64,000 nt of DNA. Source: Burkholderia anthina. Its GTDB lineage: Bacteria; Pseudomonadota; Gammaproteobacteria; Burkholderiales; Burkholderiaceae. The notes beneath the pieces were generated by a model. It did not search any database and was not told the origin of the DNA. It worked only from the letters and a program-made list of their open reading frames with translations. This document shows positions 21,185 through 29,343 of this stretch, in pieces. The stretch's first letter is position 1. Each line of letters starts with the position of its first letter. Position numbers and translations under genes: made by a program. Location: contig NZ_CM003768.1 of assembly GCF_001547525.1 (NCBI RefSeq), forward strand, positions 248,001 to 312,000, given 5' to 3'.

Positions 21185-21295
21185 ATGACGAAGCACACGA
21201 CCGGCCGGGTTGTCGCGCATCGACCGAACCGGCTTCCCCGGCGCATCGCTCGCCTCTTACCGCTCGCGCACCGCATCGCGCAGCGTTCGTTTTAA
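21185..21295 (+). CDS. Possible 36-aa leader peptide in the nrdA 5' region
   Basis: A short arginine-rich open frame starting MTKHTTGRVV and ending RIAQRSF with TAA, 43 nt before the nrdA ATG. A weak ribosome site (GGCAGGG, about 5 nt spacing) precedes it. I recognise no homologue, and coding is not established; it could also be a chance frame in an untranslated leader. Confidence 0.22.
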   Translation: MTKHTTGRVVAHRPNRLPRRIARLLPLAHRIAQRSF

Positions 21296-21338
21296 TCCGC
21301 GGTTCTCTCCGCACCATCCAACACCAGGAGCTTTGCAC

Positions 21339-24300
21339 ATGCAAACCACCGACAACGCGACGTCCCAGTACGAGAGCGCCTCGAGCCGTCCGCTCGGCGG
21401 GACCGAACAGGGCGCGAAGGCGCTCGCGCCGCAGGCCACGTTCGCCGACTACAAGGTGATCCGCCGCAACGGCAGCGTGGTGTCGTTCGAACCCTCGAAG
21501 ATCGCGATCGCGGTGACCAAGGCTTTCCTGGCCGTCAATGGCGGGCAGGGCGCGGCATCGGCGCGCGTACGCGAGCAGGTCGAGCAACTGACGCACAACG
21601 TCGTTCGCGCGCTCGTGCGCAGCCGCCCGAACGGCGGTACGTTCCATATCGAAGACATCCAGGATCAGGTCGAACTCGCGCTGATGCGCGGCGGCGAGCA
21701 CAACGTCGCGCGTGCGTACGTGCTGTACCGCGAGAAGCGTCACCTCGAGCGCCAGCATGCGGGCGAGGAAGCGGCGGCAGCGGGCGGCGAGTCGACCACC
21801 GGCATCAACGTCGTCGACAACGGCGTCACGCGTCCGCTCGACCTGAACGCGCTGCGCGCGCTGATCGTGTCGGCGTGCGACGGCCTCGGCGCTGCGGTTA
21901 ACCCTGACCCGATCGTCGCGGAGACGGTGAAGAACCTGTACGACGGCGTGCCGATGAGCCAGGTCTACGACTCGGCGATCCTCGCGGCGCGCACGATGAT
22001 CGAAAAGGATCCGGCATACAGCCAGGTCACGGCCCGCATCCTGCTGCACACGATCCGTCGCGAGATCCTCGGCGAGGAAGTCGTGCAGGCCGAGATGTCG
22101 ACCCGCTACGCCGAATACTTCCCGCAGTTCCTGAAGCGCGGCGTGGACGCCGGCCTGCTCGACGACAAGCTGCTGCAGTTCGACCTGAAGCGCCTCGGCG
22201 AAGCGCTCGACGCGAACCGCGACCTGCAGTTCGGCTACCTCGGCCTGCAGACGCTGTACGACCGCTACTTCCTGCACGTCGAAGGCACCCGCATCGAAAT
22301 GCCGCAGGCATTCTTCATGCGCGTCGCGATGGGCCTGTCGCTGAACGAGATCGACCGCGAAACGCGCGCGATCGAGTTCTACAACGTGCTGTCGAGCTTC
22401 GACTTCATGAGCTCGACGCCGACGCTGTTCAACTCGGGCACGCACCGCTCGCAGCTGTCGTCGTGCTACCTGACGACGGTCGCGGACGATCTCGACGGCA
22501 TCTATGAGGCGCTGAAGGAAAACGCGCTGCTGTCGAAGTTCGCCGGCGGCCTCGGCAACGACTGGACGCGCGTGCGCGCACTCGGCTCGCATATCAAGGG
22601 CACGAACGGCAAGTCGCAAGGCGTGGTCCCGTTCCTGAAGGTCGTGAACGACACGGCCGTCGCGGTGAACCAGGGCGGCAAGCGCAAGGGCGCGGTCTGC
22701 GCGTACCTCGAATCGTGGCACCTCGACATAGAGGAGTTCCTGGAGCTGCGCAAGAACACCGGTGACGACCGTCGCCGCACGCACGACATGAACACGGCGA
22801 ACTGGATTCCCGACCTGTTCATGAAGCGCGTGATGGAAGGCGCCGACTGGACGCTGTTCTCGCCGTCGACCTGCCCGGACCTGCACGACAAGTTCGGCGC
22901 GGAATTCGAGGCGGCTTACACGGCTTACGAAGACAAGGTCGCGCGCGGCGAGATCAAGCTGTTCAAGAAGATCCCGGCGCAGCAGCTCTGGCGCAAGATG
23001 CTCGGCATGCTGTTCGAGACGGGCCACCCGTGGATCACGTTCAAGGATCCGTGCAACGTGCGCTCGCCGCAGCAGCACGTCGGCGTCGTCCACTCGTCGA
23101 ACCTGTGCACGGAAATCACGCTGAACACGAGCGACACCGAAATCGCGGTGTGCAACCTCGGCTCGGTGAACCTCGTCGCCCACCTGGTGAAGCAGGCCGA
23201 CGGCAGCTACGCGCTCGACCACGACAAGCTCAAGCGCACGATCAGCGTCGCGATGCGCATGCTCGACAACGTGATCGACATCAACTACTACGCGGTGCCG
23301 AAGGCGCGTAACTCGAACCTGAAGCACCGCCCGGTCGGCATGGGCATCATGGGCTTCCAGGACTGCCTGCACCTGCTGCGCACGCCGTACGCGTCGCAAG
23401 CGGCGGTCGAGTTCGCCGACCGTTCGATGGAAGCCGTCTGCTACTACGCGTACTACGCGTCGACCGAGCTGGCCGAGGAGCGCGGCCGCTACTCGAGCTA
23501 CCGCGGCTCGCTGTGGGATCGCGGCATCCTCCCGCAGGACACGCTGAAGCTCCTGACGGAAGCGCGCGGCGGCTACGTCGAGGTCGACACGTCGGAATCG
23601 CTCGACTGGACGACGCTGCGTGCGCGGATCGCCACGCACGGCATGCGCAACTCGAACTGCGTCGCGATCGCGCCGACGGCGACGATCTCGAACATCATCG
23701 GCGTGTCGGCCTGTATCGAGCCGACCTTCCAGAACCTGTACGTGAAGTCGAACCTGTCGGGCGAATTCACGGTGGTGAACGAATATCTCGTCCGCGACCT
23801 GAAGGAGCGCGGCCTGTGGGACGAAGTGATGGTCGCCGACCTGAAGTACTTCGACGGCATGCTGTCGCGCATCGACCGCATCCCGGCCGACCTGCGCGCG
23901 ATCTACGCGACCGCGTTCGAGGTCGACCCGACGTGGCTGGTCGAAGCGGCATCGCGTCGCCAGAAGTGGATCGACCAGGCGCAGTCGCTGAACATCTACA
24001 TGGGCGGCGCGTCGGGCAAGAAGCTCGACGAGGTGTACAAGCTCGCATGGCTGCGCGGCCTGAAGACGACCTACTACCTCCGCACGATGGCGGCGACGCA
24101 CGTCGAGAAGTCGACGGTCGCGCACGGCGCGCTGAACGCGGTGCCGACGGGCGGTGCGGGCAGCGGCGGTGCAGGCGGTTCGGGCAGCGGCGGCGCGCAA
24201 GGCGCGGCGGGCGGCTTCGGTGCGGCAGGCGGCGCTGCATCGTCGGGTGCGGTCAACGCGGCGCCGGCGCTCGCGCCGGTCGAAGCAGACGGTCCGGTGT

Positions 24301-24353
24301 GCACGATGCGTCCGGGCGACCCCGGCTTCGACGAGTGCGAAGCGTGCCAGTAA
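21339..24353 (+). CDS. nrdA: Class Ia ribonucleoside-diphosphate reductase, alpha subunit
   Basis: 1004 aa, with GGAG 8 nt before the ATG. An N-terminal extension of about 35 residues leads into an ATP-cone (about 38-130: VIRRNGSVVSFEPSKI), the allosteric dATP/ATP domain. The R1 barrel follows with FNSGTHRSQLSSCYL, SSNLCTEITLN and EIAVCNLGSVNL, which hold the active-site cysteines, and NSNCVAIAPTATISNIIG. The protein makes deoxynucleotides together with NrdB. The tail ends CEACQ, the redox cysteine pair. Before it lies an unusual linker of about 45 residues made almost only of Gly, Ala and Ser. Expression is probably controlled by NrdR. Confidence 0.95.
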   Translation: MQTTDNATSQYESASSRPLGGTEQGAKALAPQATFADYKVIRRNGSVVSFEPSKIAIAVTKAFLAVNGGQGAASARVREQVEQLTHNVVRALVRSRPNGGTFHIEDIQDQVELALMRGGEHNVARAYVLYREKRHLERQHAGEEAAAAGGESTTGINVVDNGVTRPLDLNALRALIVSACDGLGAAVNPDPIVAETVKNLYDGVPMSQVYDSAILAARTMIEKDPAYSQVTARILLHTIRREILGEEVVQAEMSTRYAEYFPQFLKRGVDAGLLDDKLLQFDLKRLGEALDANRDLQFGYLGLQTLYDRYFLHVEGTRIEMPQAFFMRVAMGLSLNEIDRETRAIEFYNVLSSFDFMSSTPTLFNSGTHRSQLSSCYLTTVADDLDGIYEALKENALLSKFAGGLGNDWTRVRALGSHIKGTNGKSQGVVPFLKVVNDTAVAVNQGGKRKGAVCAYLESWHLDIEEFLELRKNTGDDRRRTHDMNTANWIPDLFMKRVMEGADWTLFSPSTCPDLHDKFGAEFEAAYTAYEDKVARGEIKLFKKIPAQQLWRKMLGMLFETGHPWITFKDPCNVRSPQQHVGVVHSSNLCTEITLNTSDTEIAVCNLGSVNLVAHLVKQADGSYALDHDKLKRTISVAMRMLDNVIDINYYAVPKARNSNLKHRPVGMGIMGFQDCLHLLRTPYASQAAVEFADRSMEAVCYYAYYASTELAEERGRYSSYRGSLWDRGILPQDTLKLLTEARGGYVEVDTSESLDWTTLRARIATHGMRNSNCVAIAPTATISNIIGVSACIEPTFQNLYVKSNLSGEFTVVNEYLVRDLKERGLWDEVMVADLKYFDGMLSRIDRIPADLRAIYATAFEVDPTWLVEAASRRQKWIDQAQSLNIYMGGASGKKLDEVYKLAWLRGLKTTYYLRTMAATHVEKSTVAHGALNAVPTGGAGSGGAGGSGSGGAQGAAGGFGAAGGAASSGAVNAAPALAPVEADGPVCTMRPGDPGFDECEACQ

Positions 24354-24718
24354 CGCAGTGCGCCTGACCTGAGAAGCAGGCCTGGGCGGCGCGCACGACG
24401 ACCGATCGAGGTTGAAGTGTGCGCCGCTCTCAACTAAAAAAATGATAAGGAATCTGTAACGCGACACCTGCGTTGCAGGCAGTGACAAGCGATCGAAACA
24501 GCCCCGACGACGTCGCGTTTCGATCAGCGTTCGACGCGTCGAGCGCACCTCGCGATACAAGCGCGACTCACGTCGCGCGCTGCATGAATGACGATGCGTT
24601 GCTCAAAGTGTTGTATCGAGGTCGCAACGCGAATCGAAAAAAGGATTTTTCGTGAGCGAACCCTTTTATCGCTCAGGAAAAGATGGTACAAACCGTTCTA
24701 AATTGATGGTGAGAATTT
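24354..24718 (+). other. nrdA-nrdB intergenic region with three stem-loops
   Basis: 365 nt without a convincing gene. An 11-bp stem with one G-U pair (24386-24396 with 24417-24427) follows nrdA but has no T run. Close before nrdB there are two further stems: CGAAAAA/TTTTTCG (24635-24641 with 24646-24652) and TGAGCGA/TCGCTCA (24653-24659 with 24669-24675). The gap is long for subunits of one enzyme and may hold a second promoter or processing sites. Confidence 0.5.
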
Positions 24719-25930
24719 ATGCTCAACTGGGATGACGAGAAGACTGCCGTAACCCCCGCGAGCGGAGCGCAGCAAAACGCGATGCGCACCTCCGCCGGGA
24801 TGGCTGTCGGAATGCAGGCTGCAACGCCTGCCGCCCATCAGGTCCGTGACATTTTCGAAGGCGATCTTGCGGTGCCGCCGCAAGCATCGGCTGTTCCCGC
24901 CGGCGGTACGGAAGCGCGGGTCAATGTCGCCGACAAGCGCATCATCAACGGCCAGACTGACGTCAATCAGCTGGTGCCGTTCAAGTACAAGTGGGCGTGG
25001 GAAAAGTATCTGGCCGGTTGCGCGAACCACTGGATGCCGCAGGAAATCAACATGTCCCGCGACATCGCACTGTGGAAGGACCCGAACGGTCTGACCGAGG
25101 ACGAGCGCCGCATCGTGAAGCGCAACCTCGGCTTCTTCGTGACGGCCGATTCGCTCGCGGCGAACAACATCGTGCTCGGCACGTACCGCCACATCACGGC
25201 GCCCGAGTGCCGGCAGTTCCTGCTGCGCCAGGCGTTCGAGGAAGCGATCCACACGCACGCGTACCAATACATCGTCGAATCGCTCGGCCTCGACGAAGGC
25301 GAGATCTTCAACGCGTACCACGAGGTCACGTCGATCCGCGCGAAGGACGAATTCCTGATCCCGTTCATTCATACGCTGACGGACCCGGCCTTCAAGACCG
25401 GCACGCTCGAAGCGGATCAGAAGCTGCTGAAGTCGTTGATCGTGTTCGCCTGCATCATGGAAGGCCTGTTCTTCTATGTCGGGTTTACGCAGATCCTCGC
25501 ACTCGGCCGCCAGAACAAGATGACGGGTGCTGCGGAGCAATATCAGTACATCCTGCGCGACGAGTCGATGCACTGCAACTTCGGCATCGACCTGATCAAC
25601 CAGATCAAGCTCGAGAACCCGCATCTCTGGACCGCCGAATTCCGCGCCGAGATCCGCGAGCTGTTCAAGCAGGCTGTCGAACTCGAATACCGCTACGCCG
25701 AGGACACGATGCCGCGCGGCGTGCTGGGTTTGAACGCGTCGATGTTCAAAAGCTATCTGCGCTTCATCAGCAACCGCCGTTGCCAGCAGATCGGCCTCGA
25801 CCCGCTGTTCCCGAACGAGGAAAACCCGTTCCCGTGGATGAGCGAGATGATCGACCTGAAGAAGGAACGCAACTTCTTCGAGACGCGTGTGATCGAGTAT
25901 CAGACGGGGGGCGCGCTGTCCTGGGAATAA
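24719..25930 (+). CDS. nrdB: Class Ia ribonucleoside-diphosphate reductase, beta subunit
   Basis: 403 aa. Di-iron ligands can be read as D144, E175, H178, E248, E282 and H285. The radical tyrosine is Y182 in [12 protein letters not shown], the E-x2-H-x3-Y arrangement of class Ia enzymes. An N-terminal extension of about 75 residues, low in conservation, precedes the ferritin-like core. The C-terminus ([10 protein letters not shown]) fits the R2 tail that binds NrdA. It is the partner of the upstream nrdA. Confidence 0.95.
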   Translation: MLNWDDEKTAVTPASGAQQNAMRTSAGMAVGMQAATPAAHQVRDIFEGDLAVPPQASAVPAGGTEARVNVADKRIINGQTDVNQLVPFKYKWAWEKYLAGCANHWMPQEINMSRDIALWKDPNGLTEDERRIVKRNLGFFVTADSLAANNIVLGTYRHITAPECRQFLLRQAFEEAIHTHAYQYIVESLGLDEGEIFNAYHEVTSIRAKDEFLIPFIHTLTDPAFKTGTLEADQKLLKSLIVFACIMEGLFFYVGFTQILALGRQNKMTGAAEQYQYILRDESMHCNFGIDLINQIKLENPHLWTAEFRAEIRELFKQAVELEYRYAEDTMPRGVLGLNASMFKSYLRFISNRRCQQIGLDPLFPNEENPFPWMSEMIDLKKERNFFETRVIEYQTGGALSWE

Positions 25931-26367
25931 CCCGCAGCAGCGAACCCGTTACATGATGGAGCAGCCGGTGGCCTCTCGGCCCCGGCCCAAGGTTTAGGAG
26001 CAAGAACGCCTGATGCAAAGCATGCCCGGTGCCTTAGCGGCCCAACGATACGACAGGCACTTTGCGAACCCTTCAGTGGGATGGGCAAACTTCCCTCCGG
26101 AAAAAGCGGACGGCCGTGTGGCGGTCCGCTTGATCAAGCGATTAGGGGTAGCGGCGCGAGGTGCGCCGGCTACCGACTTGATTTGGCGCGCGAGGCCGGG
26201 TGGTCACGCGCGCCATACCGTATTCATTAGCGTAAGCGCGCGGTATCTGCGTACGCCGATGAATAGCCCGCTTCGAAGCGCACGTCCTGAACAGCGTCCG
26301 CGGGAAGCGGGTTTTGACGAAGGGTGTAGTTTGAACTGACTCTCATCTGAACCTGAAGGAGAACAAC
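25931..26367 (+). other. Hairpin-rich region between nrdB and the histone H1-like gene
   Basis: 437 nt with no convincing gene. Stem-loops follow one another: 26104-26111/26124-26131 (8 bp); an outer 26133-26138/26177-26182 pairing that encloses 26147-26157/26163-26174 (11 bp with one bulged G); 26184-26192/26207-26215 (9 bp); and 26221-26227 + 26230-26234 with 26252-26256 + 26259-26265. A 12-bp perfect palindrome (CGCTTCGAAGCG, 26269-26280) comes last. AAGGAG before the H1 ATG is the ribosome site. This may be a structured leader or an RNA gene. Confidence 0.55.
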
Positions 26368-27015
26368 ATGGCTACTGCCAAGAAGAAACCGGCTGCTAAG
26401 AAGGTTGCTGCAAAGAAGACCGTTGCGAAGAAGGCTGCTGCTCCGGCGAAGAAGGCCGCGGTGAAGAAGGTTGCCGCGAAGAAGGTCGCGGTGAAGAAGG
26501 TTGCCGCGAAGAAGGCAGCACCGGCGAAGAAGGCAACTGCAAAGAAGGTTGCAGCCAAGAAGGTCGCAACGAAGAAGGTTGCAGCCAAGAAAGTCGCGGC
26601 GAAGAAGGTCGCGGTGAAGAAGGTTGCTGCAAAGAAGGCAGCACCGGCGAAGAAGGCCGCCGCGAAGAAGGTTGCAGCCAAGAAAGTCGCGGTGAAGAAG
26701 GTTGCCGCGAAGAAGGCCGCACCGGCGAAGAAGGCTGCTGCGAAGAAGGCCGCGCCCGCGAAGAAGGCTGCCGCGAAGAAGGCCGCGCCGGCGAAGAAGG
26801 CTGCCGCGAAGAAGGCTGCGCCCGCCAAGAAGGCTGCCCCTGCGAAGACGGCTGCCGCACCGGCGAAGAAGGCTGCTGCCCCGAAGAAGGCCGTCGTGAA
26901 GAAGGCCGCGCCGGCGACGACCGCGTCGACCGCATCGGTTGCGCCGGCATCGGGCGTGAAGACCGCGCTCAACCCGGCAGCAGCATGGCCGTTCCCGACC
27001 GGCAGCCGTCCGTAA
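26368..27015 (+). CDS. Histone H1-like lysine/alanine/proline-rich DNA-binding protein
   Basis: 215 aa, with AAGGAG 6 nt before the ATG. From residue 3 to about 185 the protein is built almost wholly of short repeats such as [13 protein letters not shown] and [12 protein letters not shown], like the C-terminal tail of eukaryotic H1 and bacterial HctB or AlgP-type proteins. Such proteins bind DNA through charge and compact it. The ending [25 protein letters not shown] is not repetitive. The coding DNA is itself tandemly repeated, so copy number is likely to vary among strains. No globular domain is present. Confidence 0.87.
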   Translation: MATAKKKPAAKKVAAKKTVAKKAAAPAKKAAVKKVAAKKVAVKKVAAKKAAPAKKATAKKVAAKKVATKKVAAKKVAAKKVAVKKVAAKKAAPAKKAAAKKVAAKKVAVKKVAAKKAAPAKKAAAKKAAPAKKAAAKKAAPAKKAAAKKAAPAKKAAPAKTAAAPAKKAAAPKKAVVKKAAPATTASTASVAPASGVKTALNPAAAWPFPTGSRP

Positions 27016-27058
27016 TCGCGGCTGAGCAGCATCACCCGGACACTCATGTGTCCGTGGG

Positions 27059-27076
27059 TTGAGTAGCGCTACTCAA
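27059..27076. repeat. 18-bp perfect palindrome after the H1-like gene
   Basis: TTGAGTAGCGCTACTCAA is a perfect inverted repeat with 9-bp arms and no loop, 43 nt after the H1-like stop and just before a terminator. It could be an operator, a cruciform or part of the 3' end structure. Confidence 0.6.
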
Positions 27077-27080
27077 TCAG

Positions 27081-27114
27081 TCCCGCCATCTGGCTCAGGT
27101 GGCGGGATTTTTTT
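27081..27114 (+). terminator. Rho-independent terminator of the H1-like gene
   Basis: TCCCGCCA (27081-27088) pairs with TGGCGGGA (27100-27107) and is followed by seven T. Confidence 0.92.
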
Positions 27115-27183
27115 CGTCCGTATTCGTCCGTATGGGTCATCGATCGGCGGGCCGACGCGAGCGCGGACGAAAACGGGCGGACG

Positions 27184-27216
27184 AAAAAAACGCATGCGCG
27201 GCTTCGCACATGCGTT
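27184..27216 (-). terminator. Rho-independent terminator of the glycine-zipper lipoprotein gene
   Basis: AACGCATG (27189-27196) pairs with CATGCGTT (27209-27216). On the minus strand the stem is followed by a T run (A at 27184-27190). Confidence 0.85.
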
Positions 27217-27251
27217 CGACCGCGGCTTGCGCCGCGTGCTGAGGATATCGG

Positions 27252-27725
27252 TTAGTGCGTGACGCGCGTGACGCCGCCGCTCGACAGCAGGCGTACGCGC
27301 TCGCCGGCGCGGAACGCTTCGCCGCTCGCTGCCTGCGTGATCGAGCGCAGGTCGCCGTTGTCGAGACGCACGGTGATTTCGACACCGTTCGCCGTGCTGA
27401 GGTTTTCGCCGACCGCGTTGCCGGCGACTGCACCGACGAGGCCGCCGGCGATCGCCGTCAGGATCGAACCTTTGCCGCCGCCGATCGCGCTGCCCGCGAC
27501 CGCACCGAGTGCGCCGCCGCCGAGCGTGCCGATCGCGCTGCCGCCGCCGTCGGACTGGATGCGCACCGCGCGGACGCTTTCGACCGTGCCCATGCGGACC
27601 GTTTGTTCGCGCTGCGCCTGGCCGACGCTATAGACATCCGCCGAACCGGGTGCCGTGAAGCAGCCGGCGAGGGTCAGCGTGGCCGTCAGCATGGCCGCGA
27701 GCGTGAGGGTTTTTCTGGTCAACAT
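27252..27725 (-). CDS. Glycine-zipper outer-membrane lipoprotein (SlyB/PcpA-like)
   Basis: 157 aa. Signal sequence with lipobox LAGC at about residue 21. A glycine-zipper 2TM segment follows at about 60-105, with GGGSAIGTLGGGALGAVAG and IAGGLVGAVAGNAVGE, the GxxxG repeats of the SlyB/17-kDa antigen group. The C-terminal part (EITVRLDNGDLRSITQ) resembles the SlyB beta-rich tail. It is probably an outer-membrane lipoprotein that supports envelope integrity. GGGAGAG precedes the ATG. It is 19 nt downstream of the PfkB kinase gene and ends at its own terminator. Confidence 0.86.
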   Translation of the reverse strand: MLTRKTLTLAAMLTATLTLAGCFTAPGSADVYSVGQAQREQTVRMGTVESVRAVRIQSDGGGSAIGTLGGGALGAVAGSAIGGGKGSILTAIAGGLVGAVAGNAVGENLSTANGVEITVRLDNGDLRSITQAASGEAFRAGERVRLLSSGGVTRVTH

Positions 27726-27744
27726 CTTTGCTCTCCCACAATAT

Positions 27745-28683
27745 TCATTTGAGACTGTAACCGAATGCAGTCTCGAAGCGTGCGTCGATTTCCTCGCGCG
27801 TCAGTACGTAAGTCTGGGGCCCTTGATGAGCGATCTTGAGCGAGCCCAACAGGCTCGCGAGGCGGCCCGTGGTTGCCCAGTCGAGACCGTGCTCGATGCC
27901 GTACAGCAAGCCGCCCCGGAAGGCGTCGCCGCAGCCGGTCGGATCGGCGACGCGCTCGGCCGGCACGACCGGAATCTGCTCCGTGCCCTGCTTGTGGCGG
28001 ATGGTCGCGCCGTGCTCGCCGCGCGTAATGACGAGAGCGTCGACCCGGCTGGCGATTTCGTCTTCGGACCATCCCGTCTTGTCGCTCACCAGCTTGGCCT
28101 CGTAGTCGTTGACCGCTACATAGGTCGCAAGTTCAATGCTGCGGCGCAGCGTCGCACCGTCGAACAGCGGCAGGCCCTGGCCCGGATCGAACACGAACGG
28201 CACACCGGCGCGGGCGAGTTCTTCCACATGCTGCACCATTCCGTCGAAACCGTCCGGGCCGACGATCGCGAGCTTGATGTCCGGCGCGTCGCCCGCATGG
28301 TTCAGGTGCGACTGCATCATCGCGCCCGGGTGGAATGCGGTGATCTGGTTGTTGTCGAGATCGGTCGTGATCATCGCCTGCGCGGTGTACGTATCGGGCA
28401 GCACGCGCACATGGTCGCGGCGCAGGCCGAGCTGGTCGAACCGGTCGAGATACGGCTGCGCGTCGAACGCGCCCATCGTGGCCATGATGCGCGCGTCGCC
28501 GCCGAGCAGGTGCAGCGCGTACGCGATGTTGCCCGCACAGCCGCCGAATTCGCGGCGCATCGTCGGCACGAGGAAGCTCAGGTTGATGAGGTGCACCTGG
28601 TCGGGCAGGATGTGCTCGCGGAACCGCCCTTCGAAGGTCATGATGGAGTCGTAGGCGATCGAGCCGCAAATCAGCGTAGCCAA
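27745..28683 (-). CDS. PfkB-family carbohydrate/nucleoside kinase
   Basis: 312 aa, starting MATLICGSIAYDSIMTF. The second PfkB signature DPTGCGDAFRGGLLYG holds the catalytic aspartate and anion hole. FGGCAGNIAYALHLLGG near residue 47 is the sugar-binding GG region. Burkholderia proteins of this type are annotated as adenosine or general nucleoside kinases, and a PfkB nucleoside kinase is known from B. thailandensis. The substrate here is therefore likely a ribonucleoside, but this is inference from similarity. It lies between tpx and the lipoprotein gene. Confidence 0.8.
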   Translation of the reverse strand: MATLICGSIAYDSIMTFEGRFREHILPDQVHLINLSFLVPTMRREFGGCAGNIAYALHLLGGDARIMATMGAFDAQPYLDRFDQLGLRRDHVRVLPDTYTAQAMITTDLDNNQITAFHPGAMMQSHLNHAGDAPDIKLAIVGPDGFDGMVQHVEELARAGVPFVFDPGQGLPLFDGATLRRSIELATYVAVNDYEAKLVSDKTGWSEDEIASRVDALVITRGEHGATIRHKQGTEQIPVVPAERVADPTGCGDAFRGGLLYGIEHGLDWATTGRLASLLGSLKIAHQGPQTYVLTREEIDARFETAFGYSLK

Positions 28684-28768
28684 GGTGTGCGTTCCTGTAG
28701 AAATGAGGGGCCCTGCGCGACAACGCCGCGCGAAGGGCGCGGCGCGGCAGGGGAAAGCGGAAGAAAGC

Positions 28769-29272
28769 TTACTTCAGTGCGGCGAGCGCTGCATCGTAGT
28801 TCGGCTCGTCCTTGATTTCGCCGACGAGTTCCGCGTGGATCACCTTGTCCTGCGCGTCGAGCACCACCACCGCACGCGCGGTCAGGCCGTTCAGCGGGCC
28901 GCTCGTCACGTCGACGCCGTACGCGTTCGCGAATGCGCGGCCGGTGCGGAACGTCGATGCCGTCACGACGTTCGCGAGGCCTTCGGTCGTGCAGAAGCGC
29001 GTGGCGGCGAACGGCAGGTCGGCGGACACGACGATCACGACCGTGTTGTCGAGCGACGACGCGGCTTCGTTGAACTTGCGGGTGGACGTCGCGCAGGTCG
29101 GCGTGTCGAGGCTCGGCACGATGTTCAGCACCTTGCGCTTGCCGGCGAAGCTGGCGAGCGTCAGATCGGCGAGATCCTTGCCGACCAGCTTGAAATCGGC
29201 GGCTTGCGCGCCGACGGCCGGGAACGTGCCGGCGAGATCGATCGGGTTGCCACCCAGCGTAACTTTGCTCAT
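28769..29272 (-). CDS. tpx: Thiol peroxidase (atypical 2-Cys peroxiredoxin Tpx)
   Basis: 167 aa, with GGAG 7 nt before the ATG. The product starts [15 protein letters not shown]. The peroxidatic cysteine is in [15 protein letters not shown] (about C60), and the resolving cysteine is in [12 protein letters not shown] (about C94), the Tpx spacing. It reduces organic hydroperoxides using thioredoxin. In Gram-negative bacteria Tpx is periplasmic or cytoplasmic; no signal peptide is seen here. Confidence 0.93.
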   Translation of the reverse strand: MSKVTLGGNPIDLAGTFPAVGAQAADFKLVGKDLADLTLASFAGKRKVLNIVPSLDTPTCATSTRKFNEAASSLDNTVVIVVSADLPFAATRFCTTEGLANVVTASTFRTGRAFANAYGVDVTSGPLNGLTARAVVVLDAQDKVIHAELVGEIKDEPNYDAALAALK

Positions 29273-29343
29273 GTTCGTGCTCCGAAATAGCGCGCCGCTC
29301 GGGCGCGCGGGTTGAGACGGGCGCGCAAGCGCGCCGCGGCGCG

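Noticed and set aside
21111..24560. 1149-aa open frame on the minus strand opposite nrdA
   Set aside because: It mirrors a well-supported gene in a high-GC genome, where antisense frames stay open. It is Arg/Val/Ala-biased, has no recognisable domain, and no ribosome site.
24473..24655. 60-aa frame between nrdA and nrdB
   Set aside because: No ribosome site, no recognisable motif, and it runs into the hairpins before nrdB.
26013..26339. 108-aa plus-strand frame between nrdB and the H1-like gene
   Set aside because: It covers the stem-loop region, shows no domain, and its AGGAG is too far (about 11 nt) from the ATG. Structure explains the sequence better than coding.
26343..27047. 234-aa Phe/Ala-rich frame opposite the H1-like gene
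   Set aside because: It is the reverse complement of Lys/Ala repeats, which always gives Phe/Ala runs. The plus-strand gene has a good ribosome site and terminator.
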